A program made the position numbers and the translations under genes. A stretch of DNA of 64,000 nucleotides, taken from Shewanella sp. 10N.286.48.A6. GTDB lineage: Bacteria; Pseudomonadota; Gammaproteobacteria; Enterobacterales; Shewanellaceae. The notes under the pieces are model-generated. The model had not been told where the DNA came from. It ran no database searches and saw only the letters and a list, made by a program, of their open reading frames with translations. This document shows, piece by piece, positions 45,838 through 57,622 of the stretch (position 1 is its first letter; the number at the start of each line of letters is the position of its first letter). Location: positions 134,307 through 198,306 of the forward strand of contig NZ_MCVI01000001.1 in NCBI RefSeq assembly GCF_002873135.1, in the 5' to 3' direction.

Positions 45838-46785
45838 TTAAGGCATCATTGAAGGTTGATCAGCACCTTCTTTCTCAATCTCAACTGGCATCATATGCTC
45901 GCGACAAATACCCAATTTAATGGCTAAGTAACTTGCCACGTAAATAGATGAGTAAGTACCAACAAAAATACCACACAGTAGCGCCGTTGCGAAACCATGG
46001 ATCATGCTACCGCCCTTAAGGAATAGCGCAATCACCACCACTAAGGTAGTACCTGTAGTAATAATAGTACGGCTCATTGTCTGCGTGATAGACGTATTAA
46101 CCACTTCATCAGGACCGCCTTTACGCATCTTCAAGAAGTTCTCGCGGATACGGTCATAGACTACGATGGTATCGTTCAACGAGTAACCCACTACCGTAAG
46201 CAAACCTGCTAATACCGTTAAATCAAACTCTAATTGTAAAATAGAGAAAATGCCTAAGGTGACGATGACATCGTGAGCAAGTGCGGCAACAGAGCCCATT
46301 GCTAAACGCCATTCGAAGCGGAATGATACGTAAATGAGAATACAAATTAACGCCACAATCACGGCTAAGCCGCCTTGCTCTGCTAACTCTTTCCCCACTT
46401 GAGGGCCAACAAATTCAACACGCTTTTGAATAACGTTGGCATCAATAACTTGAGCACCGTGCACAATCGCAGCGACTTGATCATCACTTTTTAGATCATC
46501 ACGAACAGGTAAACGTACTAAGATATCTCGGCTTGAACCGAAATTTTGCACTACTGCTCCGTCAGCGCCATCAGTACTGTATTCAGCACGTAGCTCTAAT
46601 AAGTCTACTGGTTTTGAAAACTCTAACTCAACAACCGTACCACCAGTAAAATCAAGACCCCAGTTGATGCCTTTTGTGCCTAATGACACAAAAGAAGCCA
46701 CCACCAAAATCATTGATAAAACACTGATTGGCATTGCATGTTTTAGAAAGTTGATCGTTTTCTTTACTGAAAATATTTGTAACAT
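45838..46785 (-). CDS. secF: Protein translocase subunit SecF
   Basis: Partner of SecD in the proton-motive-force-driven completion of Sec export. It has six membrane helices and a periplasmic domain. It includes the family GLDFTGGTVVELEF near the N-terminus, DAVVQ-type periplasmic loop (GAVVQNFGSSRDILVRLP), VALICILIYVSFRFEWR, and GYSLNDTIVVYDRIREN in the fifth helix region. I chose ATG at 46785 (MLQIFSVKKTINFLKH, 315 residues), with AAGGAG 7 bases upstream. The frame continues 14 codons into the secD end without similarity. Ten bases separate it from secD. Confidence 0.95.
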   Translation of the reverse strand: MLQIFSVKKTINFLKHAMPISVLSMILVVASFVSLGTKGINWGLDFTGGTVVELEFSKPVDLLELRAEYSTDGADGAVVQNFGSSRDILVRLPVRDDLKSDDQVAAIVHGAQVIDANVIQKRVEFVGPQVGKELAEQGGLAVIVALICILIYVSFRFEWRLAMGSVAALAHDVIVTLGIFSILQLEFDLTVLAGLLTVVGYSLNDTIVVYDRIRENFLKMRKGGPDEVVNTSITQTMSRTIITTGTTLVVVIALFLKGGSMIHGFATALLCGIFVGTYSSIYVASYLAIKLGICREHMMPVEIEKEGADQPSMMP

Positions 46786-46795
46786 GGTCAACTCC

Positions 46796-48649
46796 TTAAA
46801 TTGATAGTTTCTTAACGCGTTTACCACCCCACATGAGATTCACGATAACGCGCGTTCCCACGATAGAAGTAAACATTGACGTTGCAATACCAATCATCAG
46901 AGTAATTGCGAAACCTTTAACCGCGCCCGTACCCACAGCAAATAAAATTAATGCCGTCATAAAGGTGGTAATGTTTGCATCAGCAATGGTTGAAAATGCA
47001 TTGGCGTAACCTTCATGAATCGCTTGTTGAACACTGCGTCCAGCAAGTAACTCTTCACGGATACGTTCGTAAATCAGCACGTTACCATCTACTGCCATAC
47101 CAACGGTCAATACCATACCGGCAATACCAGGCAGGGTTAATACGGCACCTGGGATCATTGACATCACGCCAACAACCATCACTAAGTTAGCGGTAAGTGC
47201 TAAGTTTGCGATAACACCAAATGCACGGTAATAGATAAGCATAAAGACTAAAACAACTGCCAAGCCCCAAATCATTGCTTGGATACCATTTTCAACATTT
47301 TGTGCACCAAGACTTGGACCAATAGTACGTTCTTCTACAATCGTCACTGGCGCAATAAGCGCACCTGCACGAAGTAATAACGCTAAGCTTTGTGCTTCAG
47401 AATGATCAAGACCGTTAATAACGAAATTTCGGCCTAGACGAGCTTGAATGGTAGCAACTGAAATAACTTCTTCAATTTTAGTCATTTTCACTGAGCCATC
47501 AGGGTTGCGAATACCGCTATCCTTATACTCAATAAATAAAGTCGCCATTGGGTTACCAATGTTGTCTTTAGTGACGTTAGAGAAGATGTTGCCACCTTTA
47601 GCATCTAAGTTAATCGATACTTGTGGGCGACTATATTCATCAAAAGAAGGTTGGGCACCGGTAATATGATCACCAGTTAACATCACTTCTTTTTTCAGCA
47701 CCGCAATGCCACCTGAACGACGAGGAAATACCTCTGAGGTCGCAGGTACGCGGCCATTTGCTGCTGCGCTTTGATCAGTGTTTTGATCAACCATGCGAAA
47801 TTCAATTGATGCTGTAGCACCTAAAATTTCTTTTGCACGCGCAGTGTCTTGTACACCTGGCAGTTCAACAATAATACGTTCAGCGCCTTGACGCTGTACT
47901 ACCGGCTCAGCAACACCCAGTTCGTTAACACGATTACGAATAGTCGTCATGTTTTGCTGTAGTGCTTCTTCCTTAATTTGACTAAGGTAGCTATCACTCA
48001 TGGTGGCATACAGGGCAAAGTTTTCACCGCTGCTACCATCATTAAATACCATTTCATTATTATTGCGAGACTTTAAGAAGCGTTCTGCTTTGGCTAAGTT
48101 TTCAGCATCACGGAATTTAATCTCAAGGCCTTTTGCAGTTTTACGAACACCTGCGTAACGAATTTTCTCTTCACGCAATTGGCTTCTAAAATCAGCAATT
48201 TTGGCTTCTTCCATCTTACGAATAGCTTCGCCCATATCCACTTCCATTAAGAAGTGAACACCGCCGCGTAAATCCAAACCAAACTTCATTGGTGATCCAC
48301 CAAGAGCTTCAAGCCACTCAGGTGTCGCCGGCGCTAGGTTTAATGCAACGGTATATTTATCACCTAATGAATCAGCAATGGCTTCTTTAGCAAGCAATTG
48401 CTGCTCAGAATTTTGAACACGGACAAGTAATTGCCCATCTTCGAGCTCAGAGCGCTTTACCGCAATGCCTTTACTTTCAAGTAATCCGTTTACTGTCGAT
48501 AGAGTTGAAGTTGTCACTTCTGCACCACGAGTCGCTACGACTTGTACTGCATGATCCTCACCAAATAGGTTTGGAGTTGCGTAAAAAGCACCAATGGCGA
48601 TGACTAGCATCACCATGATGTTCTTCCACATTGGGTATTTATTTAACAC
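46796..48649 (-). CDS. secD: Protein translocase subunit SecD
   Basis: A membrane subunit that uses proton flow to pull exported proteins out on the periplasmic side. It has 617 residues (E. coli 615). The first helix is followed by the large periplasmic P1 domain. Motifs include [68 protein letters not shown] and [16 protein letters not shown]. The conserved Asp in helix 4 (VDGN) is present. It is flanked by yajC and secF as usual. Confidence 0.96.
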   Translation of the reverse strand: MLNKYPMWKNIMVMLVIAIGAFYATPNLFGEDHAVQVVATRGAEVTTSTLSTVNGLLESKGIAVKRSELEDGQLLVRVQNSEQQLLAKEAIADSLGDKYTVALNLAPATPEWLEALGGSPMKFGLDLRGGVHFLMEVDMGEAIRKMEEAKIADFRSQLREEKIRYAGVRKTAKGLEIKFRDAENLAKAERFLKSRNNNEMVFNDGSSGENFALYATMSDSYLSQIKEEALQQNMTTIRNRVNELGVAEPVVQRQGAERIIVELPGVQDTARAKEILGATASIEFRMVDQNTDQSAAANGRVPATSEVFPRRSGGIAVLKKEVMLTGDHITGAQPSFDEYSRPQVSINLDAKGGNIFSNVTKDNIGNPMATLFIEYKDSGIRNPDGSVKMTKIEEVISVATIQARLGRNFVINGLDHSEAQSLALLLRAGALIAPVTIVEERTIGPSLGAQNVENGIQAMIWGLAVVLVFMLIYYRAFGVIANLALTANLVMVVGVMSMIPGAVLTLPGIAGMVLTVGMAVDGNVLIYERIREELLAGRSVQQAIHEGYANAFSTIADANITTFMTALILFAVGTGAVKGFAITLMIGIATSMFTSIVGTRVIVNLMWGGKRVKKLSI

Positions 48650-48666
48650 ACCTGAGCCCTCTTGGC

Positions 48667-48999
48667 TTACAACGACTGGATAGAGCCTTTTGGCAATACC
48701 GCTGCAATATAGTCCTTTTTAATGGTGATCTGACTGGTTTCATTAATGCTTAATAAAACATAATCACTATCATCGCTGATTTTAGCAATCTTGCCTAAAA
48801 TGCCACCGCTTGTAAGCACTTCATCACCTTTACTTAATGCAGACATTAAGTTTTTGTGCTCTTTTACACGCTTAGACTGCGGACGGAAGATCATGAAGTA
48901 GAAGATCAAGCCAAAAATAACTAGCATGAAAATCAGTTCCATGGTGCCGCCACCTTGAGGAGCGCCTGCTGCGTTTGCGTATGCATTTGAAATTAACAT
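48667..48999 (-). CDS. yajC: Preprotein translocase subunit YajC
   Basis: A small accessory membrane protein of the SecDF complex, 110 residues like E. coli. It has one membrane helix ([22 protein letters not shown]), given here by its [16 protein letters not shown] signature. The cytoplasmic domain [20 protein letters not shown] is diagnostic. It lies 17 bases upstream of secD and 37 after tgt. Confidence 0.95.
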   Translation of the reverse strand: MLISNAYANAAGAPQGGGTMELIFMLVIFGLIFYFMIFRPQSKRVKEHKNLMSALSKGDEVLTSGGILGKIAKISDDSDYVLLSINETSQITIKKDYIAAVLPKGSIQSL

Positions 49000-49036
49000 A
49001 TTACTCTCTTCTTATTTTCTAAAAAAAATCAGTCAA

Positions 49037-50158
<1,122 letters not shown>

Positions 50159-50251
50159 TCACCTTGCCAGATAAACAGTCTGACTCGCTGTTGTTTCATT
50201 AAGACATGAGGGCAAATGTTGCAACTTCAAGTGAGGCTACAAAATAAACCC

Positions 50252-50284
50252 AAAAAAATACCCACCTCTGTGGGCGGGTATTTT
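50252..50284 (-). terminator. Intrinsic terminator between queA and tgt
   Basis: On the - strand, an 11-bp stem with one G-U pair (50283-50273 with 50266-50256) and a CACAGA loop is followed by T-rich sequence. It would separate queA from the tgt-yajC-secDF unit. Confidence 0.75.
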
Positions 50285-50300
50285 AGATCAAAATCAATCG

Positions 50301-51341
50301 TTACGGGGCTTTTTTCGTTAAAAACATGGCATCGCCATAGCTAAAAAAGCGGTATTTGTGCTCAATCGCATGCTGATAAGCCTTCATCACATTTTCATAA
50401 CCCGAAAATGCGCTGATTAACATAATCAAGGTTGACTCTGGTAAATGAAAATTAGTCACCATGGCATCAATAACTTTGAACTGATATCCTGGATAAATAA
50501 AAATATCGGTATCGCCTTTAAATTCCGTCAACGGGTCATCACCACAGGCTTTCGCAGCGCTTTCTAATGAACGCACTGATGTAGTGCCTACAGCAACAAC
50601 GCGTTTGCCCGTCGCTTTAGTTTGAGCAATTAAGTCGACAACCTCTTGGCTAACTTCAGCCCACTCAGAATGCATCACATGTTCATCGATGGTATCCACT
50701 CGCACTGGCTGAAAAGTACCCGCGCCTACATGCAAGGTTACAAAAGCGATATTAACGCCTTTGTTTTTTAGCGCCTCAAGCATGGCATCATCAAAGTGCA
50801 AACCTGCTGTAGGTGCTGCCACAGCGCCGGGGGTTTGGTTATAAACCGTTTGATAGCGCTCTTTATCAGCATCCTCATCGGGACGATCGATATACGGCGG
50901 CAAAGGCATATGACCAACTTCTTCAAGTACTTCTAAAATGGTTTTATCATCTTCAAGGGCTAACTCAAATAAAGCGTCATGACGGGCTAGCATTTTCATT
51001 TTGTAGCCACCGTCAACAATAATCATAGAGTCAACTTTAGGAGACTTAGAGCAACGAACATGGGCAAGAATACGCTTATCATCAAGCATTCTCTCCACCA
51101 ACATTTCCAATTTACCACCGCTTGCTTTTTGACCAAACAAACGTGCTGGAATAACACGGGTATTATTAAATACCATCAAGTCACCGCTATTCACTTTCGA
51201 CAGGACATCGGTAAATTGCTTATCGGCCAACTCACCTGAATTGCCATCTAAGGTCAATAAACGCGAAGCATTTCGCTCAGCCATTGGATATCGAGCAATA
51301 AGCTCATCTGGTAATTCAAAAGAAAAGTCTGCTACGCGCAT
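50301..51341 (-). CDS. queA: S-adenosylmethionine:tRNA ribosyltransferase-isomerase
   Basis: Makes epoxyqueuosine in tRNA from preQ1 and SAM, an unusual use of the SAM ribosyl group. It has 346 residues. Motifs are [65 protein letters not shown] and [19 protein letters not shown], all typical of QueA. It is followed by tgt on the same strand after a terminator. Confidence 0.97.
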   Translation of the reverse strand: MRVADFSFELPDELIARYPMAERNASRLLTLDGNSGELADKQFTDVLSKVNSGDLMVFNNTRVIPARLFGQKASGGKLEMLVERMLDDKRILAHVRCSKSPKVDSMIIVDGGYKMKMLARHDALFELALEDDKTILEVLEEVGHMPLPPYIDRPDEDADKERYQTVYNQTPGAVAAPTAGLHFDDAMLEALKNKGVNIAFVTLHVGAGTFQPVRVDTIDEHVMHSEWAEVSQEVVDLIAQTKATGKRVVAVGTTSVRSLESAAKACGDDPLTEFKGDTDIFIYPGYQFKVIDAMVTNFHLPESTLIMLISAFSGYENVMKAYQHAIEHKYRFFSYGDAMFLTKKAP

Positions 51342-51505
51342 TTTCGATACTCTTTTATAGACAATAAAAACCGCGCTAGTCTAGGACTAGTAACTGCTAA
51401 TATCAAGCAAAGGGTATGAAATAGTGATCGATTAATGCACGCCAGCGGCTAATGGCTAACGCCAACATTAAAATCAGTTGGGGATCTGGCTTAAGCGCGG
51501 CGTTT

Positions 51506-51531
51506 AAAAAACCACGAAATAGGGTTATTTT
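51506..51531 (-). terminator. Terminator overlapping the end of the small frame
   Basis: On the - strand, AAAATAACC and GGTTTTTT form a short stem with a T bulge, ending in six T at 51511-51506. It overlaps the stop codon of the small frame and supports that a transcript ends here. Confidence 0.5.
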
Positions 51532-51722
51532 GAATTCGCTGATTGTACATTTGCTAAATTATCATCAACTTCAGATACTGATGAAAACAAATTTTTATCG
51601 GCAGAATTACATAAACTGTCAGGTTTAAAAGAATGGCTTTCAATCTTGAGGTCTATGTCAACTTTTTTACGTTTTTTAGCAGACTGCTGCCTTAATACTG
51701 ATTTTATCCAGTTTTTCATCAT
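51525..51722 (-). CDS. Small hypothetical protein
   Basis: A 65-residue frame I do not recognise. The N-terminal 25 residues are strongly basic (SVLRQQSAKKRKKVDIDLK) and the rest is polar and acidic with one Cys. There is no signal peptide or membrane helix. AGGGAT lies about 8 bases before the ATG pair, and a terminator-like hairpin overlaps the stop, both of which favour a real gene. Composition and length alone are not decisive. Confidence 0.35.
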   Translation of the reverse strand: MMKNWIKSVLRQQSAKKRKKVDIDLKIESHSFKPDSLCNSADKNLFSSVSEVDDNLANVQSANSK

Positions 51723-51906
51723 CCATGATCCCTACAGCCCAAATTTCAACAGGCATAAAATATCTTCCATAAGTACAAATTGTAAATAATAGCCATGACT
51801 TTTAAAGAGAAATCTATATGATGAATCTTACAGTCAGTTGTTACTATATTTCCAATTTTGTTGTTTAGTATCATACTGTAAATTTTCAAAAATAAAAGTA
51901 CAAAAT

Positions 51907-52503
51907 ATGAACTTTCTAGCGCACCTACATTTAGCTGATATTAGCGACAGCCACTTAGCAGCCAATCTTGCTGGAGACTTTGCCAAGGGCGATATAAAAC
52001 ACTTCCCAAAGCATTTGCAACAAGGTTTATGGCTACATCGACAAATCGATCAAATTACTGACAGCCATGAATTAATCACCGATTTAATCAAATTATTTCC
52101 AAAAAGTTCACGCCGTGTGGCGCCAATTTTAATTGATTTAGTGTTTGATCATTACCTTGCGTTCTACTGGGATGAGTATCATCAGCAATCGTTATCTGAG
52201 TTTACTCAAAAGGCATACCATAGCCTGCAACATACCGCCGAACTGCCGGAAAAGCTGCAATTGATCATCCCAAAAGTCATCGAACAAGATTGGTTAATGA
52301 GCTACCAAACAAGAGCTGGGCTAAACAAAGCAATTGAAGGTGTGAGTCAACGTATTTCAAAACCTGAGCTTTTTAAGACGGCCATCAGCGACGTTGACAA
52401 GTTATATGTTGAAATTGAGATTGCTTTTCGTACTTTCTATCCACAGTTAATGGCCTATAGCCGTATCTATAGCCGTAAGACACCTGAACAATACCTGCCA
52501 TAA
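51907..52503 (+). CDS. acpH: ACP phosphodiesterase
   Basis: Removes 4'-phosphopantetheine from acyl carrier protein. It belongs to the HD-like AcpH/YajB family. I start it at MNFLAHLHLAD (51907, 198 residues; E. coli 193), because the family begins exactly with MNFLAHLHLA. The frame extends 23 codons upstream without similarity. Conserved positions are LAGDFAKG, LHRQIDQITDSH, SRRVAPILIDLVFDHYLA and FRTFYPQLMAYS. It is divergent from queA, which it also neighbours in E. coli. Confidence 0.92.
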   Translation: MNFLAHLHLADISDSHLAANLAGDFAKGDIKHFPKHLQQGLWLHRQIDQITDSHELITDLIKLFPKSSRRVAPILIDLVFDHYLAFYWDEYHQQSLSEFTQKAYHSLQHTAELPEKLQLIIPKVIEQDWLMSYQTRAGLNKAIEGVSQRISKPELFKTAISDVDKLYVEIEIAFRTFYPQLMAYSRIYSRKTPEQYLP

Positions 52504-52627
52504 CTGATTTGCCGCAATCAAATAGCCGATTAATTGAGGCTATTTTACTTTAGCGGTTGATATCCATTACTGCAGCGCCGTTTATTTGCTAAAATAGTCA
52601 CCTATTTTTGTAAACCGATGCGACTAA

Positions 52628-53284
52628 ATGCAAATTTTTGACTACCAACCACCTAGTATTCCATGGCTTGATATCCGTTATAAAGACCGAGATATCATTG
52701 TTATTAATAAACCTGCCGGCTTATTAGCAAATCCTGGCAAAGCTGCCAATACCCATGATTGTGCTATTACTCGTTTACAAAAACTCTACCCTGAAGCCAT
52801 TTTGGTACATCGCTTAGACTGCGACACCTCTGGCATCATGGTATTTGCCCGCAATAAAAAAGCCGAGTCTCATCTTAAAACTCAGTTTCAAGATAGAAAA
52901 ACCAAGAAAGTTTATATCGCTGAAGTAGATGGTGTTATGGGCGCTGACAGTGGCACGATTGATTTATCGTTAGCTGGCGACAAAGAAAACCCACCATTTC
53001 AAGTGGTATCAGATCAAGGTAAATCAGCGATTACTCACTATGAAGTCATCGAGCGTTTTGCAAATCATACCTTGGTTAAGTTGATGCCAGAAACAGGCCG
53101 TACTCATCAGTTACGTGTTCATATGCTAGCACTTAACCATGTGATACTTGGTGATAACTTTTACGGTGATGACATTACAGCTAAAGCCAAAAAGCGCCTT
53201 AGCTTGCATGCGCAAATGCTGACAATTATTCACCCGTACACTCAAAAGCAACGCACTTTTTTTAGCAAACACCCTTTTTGCTAA
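52628..53284 (+). CDS. rluA: Dual-specificity pseudouridine synthase RluA (23S U746 / tRNA U32)
   Basis: Isomerises uridine to pseudouridine in 23S rRNA and several tRNAs. Its 218 residues (E. coli 219) start MQIFDYQPPSIPWLDI, matching the E. coli YNPPQEPWLVI region. VINKPAGLL, VHRLDCDTSGIMVFA (catalytic Asp near residue 64), YIAEVDG, ETGRTHQLRVHMLALNH and LGDNFYGD follow. Specificity for the RluA sites is inferred from overall similarity and length. A bidirectional terminator follows. Confidence 0.92.
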   Translation: MQIFDYQPPSIPWLDIRYKDRDIIVINKPAGLLANPGKAANTHDCAITRLQKLYPEAILVHRLDCDTSGIMVFARNKKAESHLKTQFQDRKTKKVYIAEVDGVMGADSGTIDLSLAGDKENPPFQVVSDQGKSAITHYEVIERFANHTLVKLMPETGRTHQLRVHMLALNHVILGDNFYGDDITAKAKKRLSLHAQMLTIIHPYTQKQRTFFSKHPFC

Positions 53285-53322
53285 AAACAATTTAACTGGC
53301 GCTAAAATAAGTATGCAGATAC

Positions 53323-53350
53323 AAAAAAACCGACAAGTTGTCGGTTTTTT
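53323..53350. terminator. Bidirectional intrinsic terminator between rluA and sstT
   Basis: A-run plus CCGACA pairs with TGTCGG plus T-run around AGT, giving a 12-bp stem flanked by A7 and T6. It serves rluA on the + strand and sstT on the - strand. Confidence 0.9.
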
Positions 53351-53391
53351 ATTATCTCACATTAGAGGTTGAAGCTTTTTAAGCTTAACCC

Positions 53392-54615
53392 TTAACCGTT
53401 TGCTTTATTCTCAGCCGCTTCACAAGCTGCAGCGGTGAATACCACATCCGTTGAGCTATTTAGCGCAGTTTCCGCAGAATCTTGAATAACGCCAATAATA
53501 AAGCCTACAGCAACAACTTGCATCGCCACATCATTAGAGATCCCAAACAAGCTACACGCAAGCGGAATAAGCAGTAATGAGCCACCAGCAACGCCTGAAG
53601 CGCCACATGCCGATACTGCAGCAACCACACTTAATAACACTGCTGTTAAGAAGTCAACTTGAATACCTAAGGTATGAGCAGCTGCAAGAGTCAGTACGGT
53701 AATAGTAATTGCCGCGCCGCCCATATTAATGGTTGCGCCTAATGGGATTGACACTGAGTAAGTATCTTTATGCAGCTTTAACTCTTCACATAAAGCCATA
53801 TTCACTGGAATGTTGGCAGCACTTGAACGGGTGAAAAACGCCGTTACGCCACTTTCACGTAAACACTTAAACACTAATGGATAAGGGTTACGTTTGATTT
53901 TTACGTAAACCATAATCGGGTTAACCACTAAAGCAATAAAGGCCATAGCGCCTACCAATACTACAAGTAATTGCGCATAGCCTGCTAATGCATCAAAGCC
54001 TGTTGCCGCAATGGTGCCCGACACTAAGCCAAAGATACCAATAGGCGCAAAGCGGATCACAAAGCGTACGATTGTGGTTACGCCATCGCTTAAGTCTGAA
54101 ATAACTTTTTTTGTCGACTCATTGGCGTGGTGTAAAGCAATACCTAAACCAATACTCCAGGCTAAAATACCAATATAGTTACCGGTAAGCAGTGCATTCA
54201 CTGGATTATCAACAATTTTAAATAACAAGGTATTTAACACTTCTGCGATACCTTGAGGAGGATTAGTCCCCTCAACGCCGCCAACAAGTACTAATGTTGT
54301 CGGAAAGGCAAAACTAAACAGTACTGCAGTTAACGCGGCAGCAAATGTGCCCGCTAAATACAAACCAATAATAGGACGCATATTGGTATGGGCATTTTTC
54401 TTTTGATTTGCAATTGATGATGCCACCAGTACAAACACTAAGATCGGTGCGACTGCTTTTAATGCTCCAACAAATAAATCACCAAGGAAGGAAACCTGCC
54501 CTGCTGCTGAAGTTGAAAATGTGGCGAGAAGAACACCCAGTACAATACCGGCGAGAATTTGTAACACTAAACTGCCATTAGCTAATCGCGCTAACAGTGA
54601 TGGATTTTGATTCAT
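53392..54615 (-). CDS. sstT: Serine/threonine:Na+ symporter SstT
   Basis: A sodium-coupled serine and threonine importer of the dicarboxylate/amino acid:cation symporter (DAACS) fold. It has 407 residues (E. coli 414) with 8 helices and two re-entrant loops. Typical segments are [53 protein letters not shown] (the serine-rich re-entrant loop), [19 protein letters not shown] and [19 protein letters not shown]. It is a single gene followed by a terminator. Confidence 0.95.
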   Translation of the reverse strand: MNQNPSLLARLANGSLVLQILAGIVLGVLLATFSTSAAGQVSFLGDLFVGALKAVAPILVFVLVASSIANQKKNAHTNMRPIIGLYLAGTFAAALTAVLFSFAFPTTLVLVGGVEGTNPPQGIAEVLNTLLFKIVDNPVNALLTGNYIGILAWSIGLGIALHHANESTKKVISDLSDGVTTIVRFVIRFAPIGIFGLVSGTIAATGFDALAGYAQLLVVLVGAMAFIALVVNPIMVYVKIKRNPYPLVFKCLRESGVTAFFTRSSAANIPVNMALCEELKLHKDTYSVSIPLGATINMGGAAITITVLTLAAAHTLGIQVDFLTAVLLSVVAAVSACGASGVAGGSLLLIPLACSLFGISNDVAMQVVAVGFIIGVIQDSAETALNSSTDVVFTAAACEAAENKANG

Positions 54616-54864
54616 TGCTTGACCTATATTTTTATATTTATGGCTTTTATTAAGCTCTAATATTTGTGACTTTTTAAAAATCGAATAACGGGATTTTAAT
54701 AAGCTCTGATAGGTATATATCGGATGGGATGGCTAAAGTCTAGTTTCGCTGCAAAATGATGCACTAATATTACCGTACATTCCCAAACAAACCACATTTA
54801 GCCAACATGTGATGAAATTTAGCGCGTTTCATTATTGGCAAATTATTGTATTAGATGAAAATTG

Positions 54865-55743
54865 TTATTTTGCCCCTCGGAGAATAGCATCAATTAATTC
54901 ATGGGCATCAAATTTTGTTAACGCTTCATCGGCGCCAACTTGTTTAGCCTGGCTGACACTAATTTCACTGGATAAAGAGGTATGTAAAATAATATAGGCA
55001 TTGGCAAGTTGCGGGTTATTTTTGACTTCAAATGCAAGCTCATAACCATCAAGTCCTGGCATTTCAATATCACTAACTAACAAATCTATAGGTTTTTGGT
55101 TATCTGCAGCCCGCTGCATGATCTGTAGTGCATCATGGCCATCTGCGGTGACAGAATAAGGGATATTGATAGAATCGAGTGCATCTGAAAGTTGCTTTCG
55201 AGCGACTTTAGAATCATCCACTAATAAGATATTCAGTGGCTTTAATTTCTCTCGTTGAATATCTGTCAAAATAGCTCGATTAGCGGCGGGATCATAGGGG
55301 AATAATTTTGCCATTAATAACTCGACATCCAACAATTGCACTAATTTGCCATCAAGGCGAGCAACCCCAGTAAGAAAAACCTGATGGCCTAAGTTCGCTG
55401 CCGGCGCCTCAATATCTCGCCAGTTACACTCAATTATTTTGTCAATTCCTCTAACCAAAAAGCCTATCACCATTCGCTGGCAATCAGTGATGATAATATT
55501 GCATTTATCATAGTCGCTTGGATCTATCGGCTTAAAACCAATCGATGCAGCCATATCAATCACCGCAATGGTTTTACTGCGTATGGTTGCTGCACCTAAT
55601 ATTGACGGATGGGATTTCGGAATAACCGACAAACGCGTGTACGGGACAATTTCGCGAACTTTTAAGGTGCCCAAAGCAAACTGCTGAGTATGGGAAAGGT
55701 GAAACAGTAACAATCCTTGTGACTGGCTTGCTTTACTTTTCAT
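54865..55743 (-). CDS. cheV: Chemotaxis protein CheV (CheW-receiver fusion)
   Basis: Couples chemoreceptors to CheA and can be phosphorylated for adaptation. Residues about 10-150 form a CheW-like domain (LGTLKVREIVPYTRLSVIP, AATIRSKTIAVIDMA). Residues about 170-290 form a response-regulator receiver with LLVDDSKVARKQL, the phospho-acceptor Asp in LLVSDIEMPGLDG, Thr in LHTSLS and Lys in LTKFDA, all intact. It has 292 residues. It is a single gene away from the main chemotaxis cluster, which is common for CheV. Confidence 0.93.
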   Translation of the reverse strand: MKSKASQSQGLLLFHLSHTQQFALGTLKVREIVPYTRLSVIPKSHPSILGAATIRSKTIAVIDMAASIGFKPIDPSDYDKCNIIITDCQRMVIGFLVRGIDKIIECNWRDIEAPAANLGHQVFLTGVARLDGKLVQLLDVELLMAKLFPYDPAANRAILTDIQREKLKPLNILLVDDSKVARKQLSDALDSINIPYSVTADGHDALQIMQRAADNQKPIDLLVSDIEMPGLDGYELAFEVKNNPQLANAYIILHTSLSSEISVSQAKQVGADEALTKFDAHELIDAILRGAK

Positions 55744-55856
55744 AATATTGCCGATTAAAACTGATTATTTAAAGTTAACCACAGCCTTTTCGTCATATCA
55801 AATTCAAATCTGAATTTCGGGGGTTAAGTCGCTAATTTGCTTTATCAATTAGAAAA

Positions 55857-57488
55857 CTACAGCTGGGACTCTATTGGCAACAATGCTAAAAAATCAGCTA
55901 AAAACTTACGCCAAAAGCCAGCACCGGGCTCTGCATAAATAATTTTATGATGCTGATGGTCAAGCCACACCAGCTCGCCATTTTTTAACACCACTTCATA
56001 AGCTTTATCATTTGCTGACAGCGCAAGCCCTGCAAGGATCTCTTTAGCCAGCATCTCATTATCAATAATTAAGCCCATTTCGGTGTTGATCAGTGCTGAG
56101 CGGGGATCAAAATTAAACGAACCAACAAAGAGTGTTTGCTCATCAATAATAAAGGTTTTGGCATGTAAACTCGTGCGACTGCTACCTTTCCAACTGGTTT
56201 TTTTAGATTTTTGGCCCTTGGCATTGCCTTTTACTTCATAAATCTTAACCCCGCCTTCAATGAGTTTTTGGCGGTACTGCTGATACCCTGCATGAACCGC
56301 TAATACATCCGTTGCAGCTAAACTGTTAGTCACTATGGTGACCTCTTTACCCCGTTTTACTTCATTGATTAATGCATGGGTTGCCGCATCGCCTGGGACA
56401 AAGTAAGGCGAGACAATCAGTAATTGATGCTGCGCTTGCTCAAAAAAATAACTTAAGTCATCTAATAAAATGCTGTCATTAGGGTTTCTTTCAAGTTTAT
56501 TTGGCGGATCATACACCACTTGGGCTTCGCCCCAATACCACTGTAACCCTTGATTTTGCAGGCGATCTAATAAGGTATTTTTTTCTAAACGAGTAACATA
56601 TTCATCGGTCATTAAGCTCTTCTCAAGAATGCTTGCTCTGGCATCCAGTTTCGCTAGCACGTTATCTTGCTCAGGATTTGTATTATTGCCTTGATATGGC
56701 TCAGCGGCCTTTACCAATTGCTCAATGCTATTAACTTGGGCCGAGTTCCAATAAGTATCAAATTGGGTTGATACCTTATCAACAGCGTCGCCAATGGCCA
56801 GTAAATCAAAATCACCAAAATCGACATTCTCATCTGCTGAAAAGTATTCAGCGCCAATATTTCTCCCCCCAACCACTGTCACTAAATTATCAATGGTCAG
56901 TGATTTGTTATGCATACGATGATTGAGGCGGCTAAAGTTCCATAAAAATGCCAGTCCACGATACTGACGTTCATAGGATGGATTAAACAAACGCACTGAA
57001 ATATTAGGGTGAGTTGCAATGGCCATTAAGCCATCGTCGCCATTTGCTGTGGTTAAATCATCCAGCAACACCCTAACTCGCACCCCGCGCTGAGCGGCTT
57101 TATAGAGAAATAAACTGAGGATTTTCCCGGTTTCATCATTGCGATAAATGTAGTATTGCAAGTCGATGCTTTCAGTGGCTGCTTCAATCATGGCTAAACG
57201 AGCAATAAAAGCATCAATGCCATCACTAAGGGGGTTAACTCCCGTTAAACTTAACTCTGCTTGAGTATCATCATTGCTTTGGCTGCTAGTTTGAGAGTAC
57301 TGAAGTGAAGAGTACTGAGGTGAGGACTGCTGCAGTTGAGATTGAATGTATTGTGCTAAAGGAGAGTCAGTGACAGGCGCGAGTTTATACTGCTGAGAAA
57401 GAGGCTTGAATTCAGCGCGATTGGCGCAGCCAATGAGAGTTAAACACAATACACAACAAACGAATATGACAGAATTGTTTTTGGGCAT
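55857..57488 (-). CDS. Phospholipase D-family lipoprotein, cardiolipin-synthase (ClsC/YmdC)-like
   Basis: A 543-residue protein with two HKD motifs: HNKSLTIDN near 190, followed by GGRNIGAEYF, and HAKTFIIDE near 439, followed by GSFNFDPRS. These are the hallmark of phosphatidyl transferases such as ClsC, which makes cardiolipin from phosphatidylglycerol and phosphatidylethanolamine. The N-terminus is a lipoprotein signal with lipobox LIGC (Cys about residue 21). A Gln/Ser/Tyr-rich linker follows, which E. coli ClsC (473 residues) lacks and which explains the extra length. Family members also include nucleases, so cardiolipin synthesis is probable rather than proven. Confidence 0.88.
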   Translation of the reverse strand: MPKNNSVIFVCCVLCLTLIGCANRAEFKPLSQQYKLAPVTDSPLAQYIQSQLQQSSPQYSSLQYSQTSSQSNDDTQAELSLTGVNPLSDGIDAFIARLAMIEAATESIDLQYYIYRNDETGKILSLFLYKAAQRGVRVRVLLDDLTTANGDDGLMAIATHPNISVRLFNPSYERQYRGLAFLWNFSRLNHRMHNKSLTIDNLVTVVGGRNIGAEYFSADENVDFGDFDLLAIGDAVDKVSTQFDTYWNSAQVNSIEQLVKAAEPYQGNNTNPEQDNVLAKLDARASILEKSLMTDEYVTRLEKNTLLDRLQNQGLQWYWGEAQVVYDPPNKLERNPNDSILLDDLSYFFEQAQHQLLIVSPYFVPGDAATHALINEVKRGKEVTIVTNSLAATDVLAVHAGYQQYRQKLIEGGVKIYEVKGNAKGQKSKKTSWKGSSRTSLHAKTFIIDEQTLFVGSFNFDPRSALINTEMGLIIDNEMLAKEILAGLALSANDKAYEVVLKNGELVWLDHQHHKIIYAEPGAGFWRKFLADFLALLPIESQL

Positions 57489-57622
57489 TGATGGCTTCCT
57501 TTCAATTTGACTCAGGTTTTACTGGGGCTCTATTATCAGGCAGCCTTTTACACTATGGTTTAAGCGTATTGCTAACATGACCGCTATCATAAGCCGTCAC
57601 AGATGCGCTGTATAACTATGGT

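Larger units (their letters stand above)
51342..51906. other. Region between queA and acpH, with one doubtful small frame
   Basis: This divergent stretch of 565 bases contains the queA promoter region (with a CTAGTC/GACTAG inverted repeat near 51375-51392), a small - strand frame at 51525-51722 with its own terminator, and AT-rich sequence before acpH. I see no tRNA or other conserved element. Confidence 0.4.

Noticed and set aside
54616..54864. Amino-acid-responsive riboswitch upstream of sstT
   Set aside because: The stretch is AT-rich without a recognisable aptamer or terminator structure.
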